The notes beneath the pieces were generated by a model. That model had not been told where the DNA came from, did no database searches, and worked only from the letters and a program-made list of their open reading frames with translations. A program made the position numbers and the translations under genes. Of a DNA stretch of 64,000 bases, positions 37,413 to 46,720 are shown piece after piece (position 1 is the stretch's first letter; every line of letters starts with the position of its first letter). Source of the DNA: Hyphomicrobiales bacterium (lineage in GTDB: Bacteria > Pseudomonadota > Alphaproteobacteria > Rhizobiales > NORP267); contig JAJFHA010000011.1 in the NCBI GenBank assembly GCA_021775875.1, forward strand, positions 324,178 through 388,177, read 5' to 3'.

Positions 37413-38249
37413 ATGCCCGATGAAAAGTCACAGGACCAGGAAAGCTATATTTCTGACCTCGTGCGTGCCGGCGACAAAGACCGCTATCTGGCAACTTTAT
37501 TAGCACCAGCGCATCTGCGCGAGCACCTGTTTGCACTTCACTGCTTTGATCTCGAAATTCAGGCAATTTCAGATCGGGTCGTTGAACCGCTTGCTGGTGA
37601 AATCCGTATCCAATGGTGGCGTGACTGGTTGCTCGAATATCGCAGGAAGGGACAATCCGGCAATCCGGTCGCAGATAGTTTGCACATGGCGATTGAAACC
37701 TGTGGGTTGCCCACCGGATTATTGCTAGAAATGCTGGATGGGTGGATATCTGTAATACAAAGGGAAGTTGTCTCCGATTGCAGAACCATGGAAGACCGGT
37801 TGATTGCGACGGAGCGCCCAATATTGTCTTTATTGGCTCAAGTTTTTGGAATTGAGCCAGACAGTTTGACTGATTTGTCAAATCCGGCGGTATATGCCGG
37901 ATATCTCCGATTGTTGAAAAATATCGGTACTAACAGGGCTTGTGTCCGGGATTTTATCTGGGATGATTTGTTGTTGCCCGGTGATGAAAATCTGGACCCT
38001 GAGGAAATGTCGCAAAAACTGGTTTCTGAGATAGCCAAACTGGCGCTGAAACATCAGTCGGGTACGCGCGCAGATTTTGCGAAAATGCCAAAGAAAATGC
38101 GACCTGCATTTGCCCATTTGGCTGTCATTGGTCCAGAGCTTAGCAAAACCGGATCAAATGACGCATGGTTTCTCAAAATAACAGGATCGATAAATCCGAT
38201 CAAACGACAATGGCGTATCTGGCGCGCTGTCAGCACGGGGCGTCTTTAG
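37413..38249 (+). CDS. Squalene/phytoene synthase-like protein (NDUFAF6 family)
   Basis: 278-residue all-helical protein of the squalene/phytoene synthase superfamily. The Asp-rich motifs needed for prenyl diphosphate binding are degenerate: FDLEIQ stands where DxxxD is expected, and the second motif reads [12 protein letters not shown]. This, with the adjacent NDUFAF3-like gene, points to the NDUFAF6-type non-catalytic branch rather than a carotenoid or hopanoid enzyme. It starts ten bases after the preceding gene and its stop codon overlaps the convergent trmFO stop. Confidence 0.82.
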   Translation: MPDEKSQDQESYISDLVRAGDKDRYLATLLAPAHLREHLFALHCFDLEIQAISDRVVEPLAGEIRIQWWRDWLLEYRRKGQSGNPVADSLHMAIETCGLPTGLLLEMLDGWISVIQREVVSDCRTMEDRLIATERPILSLLAQVFGIEPDSLTDLSNPAVYAGYLRLLKNIGTNRACVRDFIWDDLLLPGDENLDPEEMSQKLVSEIAKLALKHQSGTRADFAKMPKKMRPAFAHLAVIGPELSKTGSNDAWFLKITGSINPIKRQWRIWRAVSTGRL

Positions 38250-39679
38250 GGCATTGATGCAGCCAACCAACTATCCATATCTGCCAATGCGCGGTGACAA
38301 ATAGCGGTGCGTTTAAGTCCGCGTTTTTTGCGTCCGCGTGCGCGACGCCCGTCAATAACCGCATCAAATTCAATATCTGGGAACAAACCAAAATTGATAT
38401 TCATGGGCTGGAAACTGCGGGTCGCATAATCCTTGCCTTCATATCCAAGGTGACCGCCGGCAATATGACCAAGCAATGCGCCCATTGCGGTTGTCGGGGG
38501 TAACGCGGGTAATGACCCGCCCAGCCATTCCGCCGCTGCCATCCGACCTGTGCACAGGCCAATCGTGGCACTTTCAATATAGCCTTCGCAACCGGTAATC
38601 TGCCCGGCAAATCGAATGCGTGGTTCCGCACGTAATCGCAATTGCTCATCCAGAAGCGTCGGGCTATTCAAAAATGTATTGCGATGCAGCCCACCCAAAC
38701 GTGCAAATTCGGCATCTCCCAGACCCGGGATCGTATTGAAAATGCGTTTCTGGTCACCGTATTTCAACTTGGTCTGGAACCCGACCATATTGTAAAGGGT
38801 CGCCAAAGTGTTGTCCTGACGGAGTTGAATAACAGCGTAAGGTTTAACATCCAAATTATGAGGATTTGTCAGGCCCACCGGTTTCATCGGGCCAAACCGT
38901 AATGTCTCAACGCCGCGCTCCGCCATCACTTCAATCGGCAGGCACCCGTCAAAATAGGGCGTATCTTTTTCCCATTCCTGAAAGTCGGTTTTCTCACCGT
39001 CTATCAACGCTGCAATGAAGGTTTCATACTGGGCTTTGTCCATCGGGCAATTGATGTAATCCGCACCGACGCCACCAGGTCCTTCCAGACCATCCAGTGA
39101 TTCCTTGTCGTAGCGGGACTGGAACCAGGCGATATCCATATTGATCGTATCCCGGTGGACGATTGGCGCGATGGCATCGAAAAAAGCCAGTTCGGTTTCG
39201 CCGGTAACATCCTGGATCGCTTTGCCCAAAGCCGGTGAGGTGAGGGGCCCGGTTGCGATAATCGACAGGCCCCAATCTTCGGGTGGGAAACTGGTAATCT
39301 CCTCGCGAACGATTTTAATATTGGGGTGATTTTCCAGCGCCTTTGTAACGCTCATCGAAAATGCTTCGCGGTCAACCGCGAGCGCAGACCCGGCAGGGAC
39401 GCGGTGTTCGTCACCGGCTTTCATGATCAGCGATCCGCACCGGCGCATCTCTTCGTGGAGAAGTCCGACGGCATTGTTCAATGCGTCATCAGAACGAAAT
39501 GAATTGGAGCAAACCAGTTCAGCCAAGCCTTCGGTATGGTGAACTTCTGTGGGTCGAACGGGGCGCATTTCGTGAAGCACGACCGGCACACCAGCTTGTG
39601 CCAATTGCCAACAAGCTTCAGAGCCAGCCAATCCGCCACCGACCACATGGACCGGGTTTTTTTCAACGTTGTTTTTCAT
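38246..39679 (-). CDS. trmFO: Methylenetetrahydrofolate-tRNA-(uracil-5-)-methyltransferase TrmFO
   Basis: Folate- and FAD-dependent enzyme forming m5U54 in the T loop of tRNA. The 477 residues begin [18 protein letters not shown] (FAD-binding GxGxxG type) and include [15 protein letters not shown] and [26 protein letters not shown], which are TrmFO signatures (not GidA/MnmG). ATG 39679 is preferred; an upstream in-frame start at 39715 adds an unconserved tail. Its end overlaps the preceding convergent gene by four bases. Confidence 0.95.
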   Translation of the reverse strand: MKNNVEKNPVHVVGGGLAGSEACWQLAQAGVPVVLHEMRPVRPTEVHHTEGLAELVCSNSFRSDDALNNAVGLLHEEMRRCGSLIMKAGDEHRVPAGSALAVDREAFSMSVTKALENHPNIKIVREEITSFPPEDWGLSIIATGPLTSPALGKAIQDVTGETELAFFDAIAPIVHRDTINMDIAWFQSRYDKESLDGLEGPGGVGADYINCPMDKAQYETFIAALIDGEKTDFQEWEKDTPYFDGCLPIEVMAERGVETLRFGPMKPVGLTNPHNLDVKPYAVIQLRQDNTLATLYNMVGFQTKLKYGDQKRIFNTIPGLGDAEFARLGGLHRNTFLNSPTLLDEQLRLRAEPRIRFAGQITGCEGYIESATIGLCTGRMAAAEWLGGSLPALPPTTAMGALLGHIAGGHLGYEGKDYATRSFQPMNINFGLFPDIEFDAVIDGRRARGRKKRGLKRTAICHRALADMDSWLAASMP

Positions 39680-39792
39680 AAACAGGAAAATAGGGGTGAA
39701 ACCGGATTTGCACAATCAAGCGAAAGTGATTTTTCCAAGAAAATATCCATGTTATGTAAATTCAGGCACAGCAGAGTTTTAGTATCGGTTCG

Positions 39793-40467
39793 ATGGCACA
39801 CTTGGCGGAAAAAATATCCAGATTGCGGGTATCAGGGATTTTGGCCTCGGCCGCGCTTCTGGTTGGTGCCTGTAGCACCCCTACGATGCTCAGCCCGGAA
39901 ATTTACCTTAATTCATACGCCGTACGCCTCCCGGATAGCCATAAAGTCAATGTCTGTCATGGATATGAATGCCGGTTGAAAACTGGTGTCACGATTGGGC
40001 AACGCGATATCGAGCGGATAACCCGGATAATGGCTGCTGGCAGCGTCGATGCCGCCAGCGAGCGCGCTGCGATTGCAAAGGCTATCGGCTGGTTTGAAAA
40101 CAGGGTCGCGCCTTTTGCAGGGACGGCAGATGATGGTGGTTATCGCGATTTATTGAACCCGGGAGATGCTGGTCAGTTGGATTGTATCGACGAGGCGGTA
40201 AATTCAACAGGGTATTTATTGTTTTTACGTGAACACGATTTGCTGAAACATCACACCATTGGTCATCCAATTGCCAAAGGGTTTCTCCTTGATGGACGCT
40301 ATCCACACGTGACTGCGGTAGTGATTGAAAATGAAAATGGCGGTCAATACGCTATCGATTCCTGGATTTTTTCCAACGGCGATGAACCTTTGGTGATGTT
40401 GCTTGATGAATGGCGTAGTACCAGTTCGCAAGGCATGTATCGCACGCGTTATCCGGCTGAAGATTGA
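39793..40467 (+). CDS. Unrecognised lipoprotein A with Cys/His/Asp set (pair with next gene)
   Basis: 224 residues with a lipoprotein signal (lipobox VGAC, lipidated Cys27), so probably anchored to a membrane facing the periplasm. I do not recognise the family. Notable are VCHGYEC (Cys55, Cys60), LDCIDEAVNSTGYLL (Cys131), YPHVTAVV (His172) and YAIDSW (Asp189). Order and local patterns recall a transglutaminase/papain-like Cys-His-Asp triad, which is inference. The next gene is a clear paralogue with the same elements at the same spacing. There is no cysteine-rich or repeat region beyond this. Confidence 0.8.
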   Translation: MAHLAEKISRLRVSGILASAALLVGACSTPTMLSPEIYLNSYAVRLPDSHKVNVCHGYECRLKTGVTIGQRDIERITRIMAAGSVDAASERAAIAKAIGWFENRVAPFAGTADDGGYRDLLNPGDAGQLDCIDEAVNSTGYLLFLREHDLLKHHTIGHPIAKGFLLDGRYPHVTAVVIENENGGQYAIDSWIFSNGDEPLVMLLDEWRSTSSQGMYRTRYPAED

Positions 40468-40477
40468 GGAACCTATT

Positions 40478-41164
40478 GTGGCGATGAGAAAAACGCGATC
40501 ATTCATTGGTGTTTTGGCAGCGACCGCATTAGTCGCTGCGTGCGTTTCGTCGCGTGACGGATTGCCAACCGATTATTTCTATAATTTCGAGCTGACCCCG
40601 CCACGCGGCAATCTGGTTTCCGTATGTCATGGCTATGGCTGTCGTTTTGAAACCAAAGTGAATATCAACGAACAGGATTTGGACAAATTACGCGGCATTT
40701 TTGCGGACGTTGAAGACACGCCAGAAGGAGAACGTCAAGGTGTCCAGATGGCAGTTTCCTATCTGGAAGTCAGAACCGGTGCTGTGACCGGTGCGTCTGA
40801 AGACCGCGCTGAAATTGAAAATGGCGGTATCGGGGATAAAACCCAGCAGGATTGCATTGATGAATCTGCCAACACGACAAGCTATTTGCTAGTGATGGAG
40901 CAGAATGGATTGTTGAATTACCACAAGGTCCGCCGTCCTGAAGTGCGTGGCTATTGGATTGACGGGAGTTGGCCGCATTGGACGGCCGTTCTGCAGCTTC
41001 GGTCAAACAGTGAAGAATGGGCAATCGATTCCTGGTGGCGCGACAATGGCGTTGAGCCGGTCGTAATACCATTGGCCGATTGGTACGAATTTGACGAGGA
41101 ACGCCAGGATCTCGACATTCCGTATCCGGGTATCACGCCAGCAGCGGAACGCCAACGCGCCTGA
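40478..41164 (+). CDS. Unrecognised lipoprotein B, paralogue of the preceding gene
   Basis: 228 residues from GTG 40478, which has GAGGA seven bases upstream; ATG 40484 is less well spaced. Lipobox VAAC gives lipidated Cys22. It shares with lipoprotein A the VCHGYGC motif (Cys50, Cys55), QQDCIDESANTTSYLL (Cys126), WPHWTAVLQL (His167) and EWAIDSWW (Asp184). Cys-to-His (41) and His-to-Asp (17) distances are the same in both proteins. PHWTA resembles the His segment of transglutaminase-like folds. Its stop directly abuts the convergent uvrA stop. Confidence 0.8.
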   Translation: MAMRKTRSFIGVLAATALVAACVSSRDGLPTDYFYNFELTPPRGNLVSVCHGYGCRFETKVNINEQDLDKLRGIFADVEDTPEGERQGVQMAVSYLEVRTGAVTGASEDRAEIENGGIGDKTQQDCIDESANTTSYLLVMEQNGLLNYHKVRRPEVRGYWIDGSWPHWTAVLQLRSNSEEWAIDSWWRDNGVEPVVIPLADWYEFDEERQDLDIPYPGITPAAERQRA

Positions 41165-44047
41165 TCATTCTGCCGCTTGCTTGGATTTTCCTGATTTCGT
41201 TTTCAAAACAGATTTCAAGAATTCACCGGTATAACTTCCGAGCGCGTTCGCAATGTCTTCGGGCCTGCCGACTGCCACAACTTCTCCGCCACCATCGCCA
41301 CCTTCGGGTCCCATATCGATAACCCAATCAGCGGTTTTGACAACTTCCAGGTTGTGCTCGATGACGATGACCGTATTGCCCTGATCCACCAATTCGTGGA
41401 GAACTTCGAGCAATTTTGCAACGTCGTGGAAATGCAGTCCAGTGGTGGGTTCATCCAGAATATAAAGGGTTTTACCAGTGGCCCGGCGTGATAATTCCTT
41501 GGCTAGCTTGACCCGCTGCGCTTCCCCGCCAGACAAAGTGTTGGCTTGTTGCCCGACCTTGATATAGCCAAGGCCTACGCGTTTCAGGGTCACCAATTTG
41601 TCCCGGACAGCAGGCACCGCCTTGAAGAAATCTGCCCCTTCATCAACAGTCATATCAAGAATATCGGCGATTGATTTTCCTTTGAACTGAACTTCAAGGG
41701 TCTCGCGATTATAGCGATGCCCCTTGCATTGTTCGCATTCCACATAAACATCGGGGAGGAAATGCATTTCGATTTTTAGAACGCCATCGCCTTTGCAGGC
41801 TTCGCAGCGCCCGCCTTTGACGTTGAAGGAAAAACGCCCAGGCTTGTAACCCCGCGCTTTGGCTTCCGGCAACCCGGAAAACCATTCCCGGATCGGCGTG
41901 AAGGCACCGGTATAAGTGGCGGGATTTGAGCGTGGTGTGCGTCCAATCGGGGATTGGTCGATATCGATGACTTTGTCGAGCAATTCCAGCCCGTCAATCC
42001 GTTCATGATCGCCAGGGAAAGACCGGGCTTTGCCAATTTTTCGTGCCGCAGCTTTATATAACGTATCGATCAGAAGTGTGGATTTGCCGCCGCCTGAAAC
42101 GCCGGTGACGCAGGTAAATGTGCCAAGCGGAAATTCAACGGTTACATTTTTGAGATTATTACCAGTTGCATTGACAACAACAATTTGCTGGCTTTTGGAA
42201 ATAGAACGGCGCGTCGTTGAATACGGAATTTGCTGCATGCCGGTCAGATATTGTCCGGTAAGGCTATTGGTATTTGCCATGACATCAGCCGGTGACCCGG
42301 ACGCGACAATTTCGCCGCCATGGATGCCCGCACCGGGACCCACATCAATTACATAATCGGCGGACAGGATGGCCTCTTCGTCATGCTCGACCACGATGAC
42401 TGTATTGCCCAGATCGCGCAAATGACGCAGCGTCTTTAGAAGGCGTGCATTGTCGCGCTGATGCAACCCGATTGATGGTTCGTCAAGCACATATAGCACT
42501 CCGGTCAGGCCCGACCCGATCTGGGAAGCCAGGCGGATACGCTGGGATTCACCACCCGACAAGGTGCGTGACGATCGTGATAGTGTTAGATATTGCAGCC
42601 CCACATCGTTCAGAAACTGCAACCGCTCAACCACTTCCTTGAGGATAGGTTTGGCAATTTCATTCTGTTTCGGCGTGAGCGATTTGTTGAGTTTGCTGAA
42701 CCAGTCAGCGGCTTCAAGGATCGAAAAACTTGCAACCTGGCTGATATGCATGTCGTCGATACGAACCGCAAGCGCTTCGGGTTTGAGCCGATCACCGTTG
42801 CAGGTCTCGCATAATTGGGCTGTTTGATAGCGCTCTATCTCTTCGCGCATCCATGCGGAATCTGTTTCCTTCCAGCGCCGCTCCAGATTGTTGACAATCC
42901 CTTCAAACGGTTTGCTGGTCTCATACCCCTTGGTGCCATCATCATAGCGGATCGTGACAATCTCTTTGCCGGATCCGAACAAAATTACCTGTTTGATTTT
43001 TTCAGGCAGCGACGACCAGGGCTTTGAGGTGGAAAATCCGTAATGCAACCCCAAAGCTTCAAGGGTTTGCTGGTAATAGGGAGAGGATGATTTTGACCAG
43101 GGGGCGATAGCACCTTTGTCCAAGGCAAGTGCTTCGTCAGGCACCACAAGAACCGGGTCAACCCGGGCAACTTTGCCGAGGCCTGAACAAGCGGGGCAGG
43201 CACCGAACGGGTTGTTGAAAGAGAATAACCGTGGTTCGATTTCAGGGATCGTGAAGCCTGAAACCGGACAGGCAAATCGTTGCGAAAAGATCAGCCGTTC
43301 GGGTTCTTCATCTGTATCTTTGCTATCAGCGTATTCCGCGACGGCGATTCCGTCCGTTAGCTTGAGCGCTGTTTCGAGGGAATCCGCCAGACGGGACGCG
43401 ATATCTTCGCGCACTACAATTCTGTCGACCACCACGTCGATATCGTGTTTGTATTTTTTGTCGAGTTCCGGTGCGTCTGCGATTTCGTAAAATACGCCAT
43501 CGATTTTGACTCGCTGAAATCCTTTTTTCATCAGTTCGGCAAGCTCTTTGCGGTATTCGCCTTTACGCCCGCGCACAATTGGTGCCAACAGATAAAGCCG
43601 GGTGCCATCTTCAAGAGCTAATGTACGGTCCACCATCTGTGTGATGGTCTGGCTTTCAATCGGCAATCCGGTTGCCGGTGAATAGGGAATACCGACCCGC
43701 GCATAGAGCAGGCGCATATAATCGTAAATTTCGGTGACCGTGCCGACGGTTGAGCGCGGGTTGCGTGACGTGGTTTTCTGTTCGATCGAAATAGCAGGTG
43801 AAAGCCCGTCAATCAGGTCCACGTCCGGCTTGCTCATCATCTCCAGAAACTGGCGTGCATAGGCGGACAATGATTCCACATAACGCCGCTGGCCTTCGGC
43901 ATAGATGGTGTCAAATGCCAGCGACGATTTACCCGATCCCGACAGGCCGGTTATCACAACCAATTGGTCACGCGGAATATCCACATCAACCGATTTCAGA
44001 TTGTGCTCGCGGGCACCGCGTACCGATATGTATTTCGAAATTGTCAT
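41165..44047 (-). CDS. uvrA: Excinuclease ABC subunit UvrA
   Basis: DNA damage-recognition ATPase of nucleotide excision repair. The 960 residues include two ABC modules (Walker [15 protein letters not shown] and [14 protein letters not shown]; signatures [12 protein letters not shown] and [12 protein letters not shown]). The C-terminal zinc module is complete (CEACKGDG ... [10 protein letters not shown]). In the first zinc module the second Cys is Ser (CPVSGF against CPICGY in E. coli). It lies downstream of the ICL-family gene on the same strand, 81 bases apart, and may share its promoter and SOS box. Confidence 0.97.
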   Translation of the reverse strand: MTISKYISVRGAREHNLKSVDVDIPRDQLVVITGLSGSGKSSLAFDTIYAEGQRRYVESLSAYARQFLEMMSKPDVDLIDGLSPAISIEQKTTSRNPRSTVGTVTEIYDYMRLLYARVGIPYSPATGLPIESQTITQMVDRTLALEDGTRLYLLAPIVRGRKGEYRKELAELMKKGFQRVKIDGVFYEIADAPELDKKYKHDIDVVVDRIVVREDIASRLADSLETALKLTDGIAVAEYADSKDTDEEPERLIFSQRFACPVSGFTIPEIEPRLFSFNNPFGACPACSGLGKVARVDPVLVVPDEALALDKGAIAPWSKSSSPYYQQTLEALGLHYGFSTSKPWSSLPEKIKQVILFGSGKEIVTIRYDDGTKGYETSKPFEGIVNNLERRWKETDSAWMREEIERYQTAQLCETCNGDRLKPEALAVRIDDMHISQVASFSILEAADWFSKLNKSLTPKQNEIAKPILKEVVERLQFLNDVGLQYLTLSRSSRTLSGGESQRIRLASQIGSGLTGVLYVLDEPSIGLHQRDNARLLKTLRHLRDLGNTVIVVEHDEEAILSADYVIDVGPGAGIHGGEIVASGSPADVMANTNSLTGQYLTGMQQIPYSTTRRSISKSQQIVVVNATGNNLKNVTVEFPLGTFTCVTGVSGGGKSTLLIDTLYKAAARKIGKARSFPGDHERIDGLELLDKVIDIDQSPIGRTPRSNPATYTGAFTPIREWFSGLPEAKARGYKPGRFSFNVKGGRCEACKGDGVLKIEMHFLPDVYVECEQCKGHRYNRETLEVQFKGKSIADILDMTVDEGADFFKAVPAVRDKLVTLKRVGLGYIKVGQQANTLSGGEAQRVKLAKELSRRATGKTLYILDEPTTGLHFHDVAKLLEVLHELVDQGNTVIVIEHNLEVVKTADWVIDMGPEGGDGGGEVVAVGRPEDIANALGSYTGEFLKSVLKTKSGKSKQAAE

Positions 44048-44128
44048 CTCAGCATGGATTTAATCGTTGAAGGGGCGTGTCACAAGTCAACAAGTCAGTT
44101 GAAATGTAAAAATTCTTGATTGGACTTT

Positions 44129-44956
44129 TTAACCCCGCATAATCTCGTTTGCGTCTTTGTCGGGAATTGCATTTGCGGCGAAGGAAAATGTACCGGATTC
44201 CCGCATCTCTTTTGCCGCGTCGCGAAGAGATGCCAACGCCAACCGGGCCAATACGCCACCATTGCTGATCCGTCGGACACCAATCTCGGCCAATTCGGCA
44301 TATGAGAGGGAATCGGCCGAAAGACCGGCAACAACGTTGATCGGGCCATCAACTTCGCGAACAAGTGTCGCCAACGTCTCTTTGTCGGCAGGGCCGGGGG
44401 CATAGAGGCAATGCGCGCCGGCTTCCCGGTAGCGGTTTAGCCGCTTGATGGATTCCTTCAACGCATCGGGGTGCCGGGTGAGGTAGCATTCGGCCCGCGC
44501 CGTCAGAACAATCGGCACATCGAGCGAATTAGCGGCTTCTACAGCGGCGGTAACACGGTCCACCGCTTCTTCAATATCGTAAAGCGAGCCGGTATTATCG
44601 CGCGGTGAATCTTCAATGCTTGCCCCAACCGCGCCAGCCAGCAGAGTTAAACCAATGGCATCGCGGATGCCTTCCGCGTCGACGCCATAACAATCTTCAG
44701 TGTCAGCGCTAACCGGGCAATCAACAGCATTTGAAATAGCTTCAATTGCAGTCATATTCTCGTCGCGGCTCAACGCACCCACATAGTCTGGCTTACCCAA
44801 CCCGAACGCGATGCCGGCGCTTGTAGTAGCGATCGCCGAAAACCCGGCCGCAGCCAATATTTTTGCGGAACCCGCGTCCCATGCATTAGGCATCAGGAAG
44901 GTGCCTTTCTTATGAAGTTCCTGAAACTGGATGGCCTTGGTGCGGATATCAGACAT
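44129..44956 (-). CDS. Isocitrate lyase/PEP mutase superfamily protein
   Basis: 275-residue TIM-barrel enzyme of the ICL/PEPM superfamily (PF13714 type). It has NAWDAGSAKILAAAGFSAIATTSAGIA, the Mg-binding SADTEDCYG and SIEDSP, and GPINVVAGLSADSLSYAELAEIGVRRIS. The KKCGH loop of true isocitrate lyase is absent, so a C-C or P-C lyase/mutase with another 2-oxo acid is more likely; the substrate is unknown. ATG 44956 is preceded by GGGGGA at six bases; longer forms up to 45151 are rejected. It stands between the SOS box and uvrA. Confidence 0.88.
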   Translation of the reverse strand: MSDIRTKAIQFQELHKKGTFLMPNAWDAGSAKILAAAGFSAIATTSAGIAFGLGKPDYVGALSRDENMTAIEAISNAVDCPVSADTEDCYGVDAEGIRDAIGLTLLAGAVGASIEDSPRDNTGSLYDIEEAVDRVTAAVEAANSLDVPIVLTARAECYLTRHPDALKESIKRLNRYREAGAHCLYAPGPADKETLATLVREVDGPINVVAGLSADSLSYAELAEIGVRRISNGGVLARLALASLRDAAKEMRESGTFSFAANAIPDKDANEIMRG

Positions 44957-45014
44957 ATTTTCCCCCATGGTGACATAAGACATCCGTTTCACGAAGAAAC
45001 AGAACGGAATCGGC

Positions 45015-45045
45015 TTGTGCAGAACAAAAAAAGAACATATATAAT
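45015..45045 (+). promoter_or_regulatory. Likely ssb promoter (TTGTGC-N19-TATAAT)
   Basis: Perfect TATAAT at 45040-45045 and a TTGTGC at 45015-45020; the spacer of 19 is somewhat long. It would give a leader of about 140 bases before ssb. The spacer contains the SOS box. The reverse strand also reads TATATATG next to the box, usable for the divergent gene. Confidence 0.5.
45022..45036. promoter_or_regulatory. LexA (SOS) box GAAC-N7-GAAC
   Basis: GAAC, seven As, GAAC: an exact match to the direct-repeat SOS box known for alphaproteobacterial LexA (GTTC-N7-GTTC on the other strand). It lies within the divergent region between the ICL-family/uvrA genes and ssb, inside the candidate ssb promoter. 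A third GAAC half-site is at 45002-45005. Confidence 0.75.
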
Positions 45046-45192
45046 GACCAGATGCAAGACTGTGGGTAACTTGGCTTAGATTATGGGCTTTTCTGGTGCT
45101 GTCTGGCAGTATGGTTTGGCGTGATTTCAGAATTACAATGTCACCGTTCAAATCGAATTGGTGGCAATTCGGATAAACAGGAGCAAATTCAG

Positions 45193-45672
45193 ATGGCGGG
45201 ATCGGTAAACAAGGTTATCCTGGTTGGCAATCTCGGGGCGGACCCGGAAATTCGCCGGACCCAGGACGGTCGGCCTATTGCAAATCTGAGTGTTGCAACG
45301 TCGGAATCCTGGCGCGATAAGAATTCCGGCGAGCGGCGAGAGCGCACAGAATGGCACCGTGTTGTCATTTTCAGCGAAGGTCTGTGCAAGATTGTAGAGC
45401 AATATCTGAAAAAAGGCTCCAAAATCTATCTTGAAGGTCAGTTGCAGACCCGCAAATGGCAGGACAAGGAAGGCAAGGACCGCTGGTCAACAGAGGTAGT
45501 GTTACAAGGCTTTAATTCGACCCTGACCATGCTTGACGGACGCAGCGAAGGCGGCAGCCGTGGTGATTCTGGCTTTAGCTCGGGTGGTGGATCTGATTTT
45601 GGATCATCAGGTCCGATGGAATCCGGTGGCAGCGCTGGCGGCGGCGGTATGGACGACGAAATTCCATTCTAG
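45193..45672 (+). CDS. ssb: Single-stranded DNA-binding protein
   Basis: 159-residue OB-fold protein coating ssDNA in replication and repair. It begins [25 protein letters not shown], with [36 protein letters not shown] in the core, then a Gly/Ser-rich linker and the acidic protein-interaction tail MDDEIPF. ATG 45193 has AGGAG nine bases upstream; the frame is open further up to 45121 but the family starts here. Confidence 0.97.
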   Translation: MAGSVNKVILVGNLGADPEIRRTQDGRPIANLSVATSESWRDKNSGERRERTEWHRVVIFSEGLCKIVEQYLKKGSKIYLEGQLQTRKWQDKEGKDRWSTEVVLQGFNSTLTMLDGRSEGGSRGDSGFSSGGGSDFGSSGPMESGGSAGGGGMDDEIPF

Positions 45673-45675
45673 GAA

Positions 45676-45689
45676 CCCATAATTATGGG
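45676..45689. repeat. 14-bp perfect palindrome between ssb and the CDF gene
   Basis: CCCATAATTATGGG, two seven-base arms without a loop, between the convergent ends of ssb and the cation efflux gene. There is no T run, so a classical terminator is not supported. Confidence 0.45.
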
Positions 45690-45707
45690 AATTCGGCTCC
45701 GGTTTAA

Positions 45708-46661
45708 TCAGGATACCTGATCCCGTTCCTTGTCGGTTTGCAGCATCTCGTCGTGATGTTCAGCTGCCTGAACTTCGATAAATATCCGCTTCACTTCCGG
45801 AAACTGGTTCTTGATATTGTTTTCCAGCTTGAAGATCGCATCTTCAACGCGCCCGACTGCGATGCCGTCCTTAAAATCTAGGCTGAGCGCAAGAAGTACG
45901 TCATCAGGACCCATATGCATGGTCCTGAGCTCGTTTATCTGGCAAACGGTACCTTCACCGGCCACAAGCTCTTCTACGCCGTCCACAAGATATTCAGCTG
46001 CGGCTTCACCGATCAGCAGGGCTTTGGTTTCGTAAGACAAGAAAATGGCTGTGATGGCCAATACTAGGCCAATGCCGATAGATGCCACACCATCAAGAAT
46101 TGGCATGTTGAGATATTGTGCTGCCAGCAACCCTACAAAGGCAATGATCAAGCCTATCATTGCTGCTGAATCTTCAAACAGTATGGTGAAGAGTGCTGGG
46201 TCCTTGCTATCACGAATAGCTTCTATCCAACCTTTTCCGCGCCGGTTTACATTGAATTCCTTCAGAGCGATTGATGTCGCTATTCCTTCAAAGATCAAAG
46301 CGAAACCCAGAACCAGGTAATTGATGTATGGGTCCGAAACTGCACTGGGGTGCCGTACTTTTTCGATGCCCTCATAAATAGAAATGCCGGCACCAAGGGC
46401 AAAAATCATGATTGCGACGACAAAGCTCCAAAAATACAACTCGCGGCCATACCCAAATGGGTGGACTTTATCCGCCTTCTTTTCGGCGCGGCGCATGCCG
46501 TGCAAAAGCAAAACCTGGTTGCCGGTATCCACAACCGAATGAATGGCTTCCGAAAGCATTGCGGACGAGCCGGTAATCCACGACGCGCCAAATTTTGTGA
46601 TTGCAATCAGACCGTTTCCAGCCAAGGCCGCAAAAAGTACCTTTTTTGACCCTGACGCCAT
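45708..46661 (-). CDS. Cation diffusion facilitator (CDF) transporter, ZnT9-like branch
   Basis: 317-residue inner-membrane metal/proton antiporter with about six transmembrane helices and a C-terminal cytoplasmic domain. TM2 has the metal site SEAIHSVVDTGNQ (H-x3-D), and KVHPFGYGRELYFWSF follows. In TM5 the expected H/D-x3-D is replaced by FEDSAAMIGL, as in SLC30A9/ZnT9-type members, so the metal is uncertain. ATG 46661 has GGAG seven bases before it; the TTG at 46676 is rejected. The last residues are charged (DKERDQ). Confidence 0.88.
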   Translation of the reverse strand: MASGSKKVLFAALAGNGLIAITKFGASWITGSSAMLSEAIHSVVDTGNQVLLLHGMRRAEKKADKVHPFGYGRELYFWSFVVAIMIFALGAGISIYEGIEKVRHPSAVSDPYINYLVLGFALIFEGIATSIALKEFNVNRRGKGWIEAIRDSKDPALFTILFEDSAAMIGLIIAFVGLLAAQYLNMPILDGVASIGIGLVLAITAIFLSYETKALLIGEAAAEYLVDGVEELVAGEGTVCQINELRTMHMGPDDVLLALSLDFKDGIAVGRVEDAIFKLENNIKNQFPEVKRIFIEVQAAEHHDEMLQTDKERDQVS

Positions 46662-46720
46662 TCCTGTTCTCCGCAATTCAATAAATCAGACGGGGATGAA
46701 ATTGATTACCCATTAAAGGT

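Noticed and set aside
37413..38249. Phytoene or squalene synthase for carotenoid/hopanoid synthesis
   Set aside because: The Asp-rich motifs are degenerate and no carotenoid or hopanoid gene is adjacent.
44957..45151. N-terminal extension of the ICL-family gene to 45151
   Set aside because: Would start inside the promoter/SOS region; GGGGGA before ATG 44956 and the family start support the shorter form.
45676..45689. Palindrome as a bidirectional terminator for ssb and the CDF gene
   Set aside because: It has AT-rich arms, no loop and no T run on either strand; kept only as an inverted repeat.
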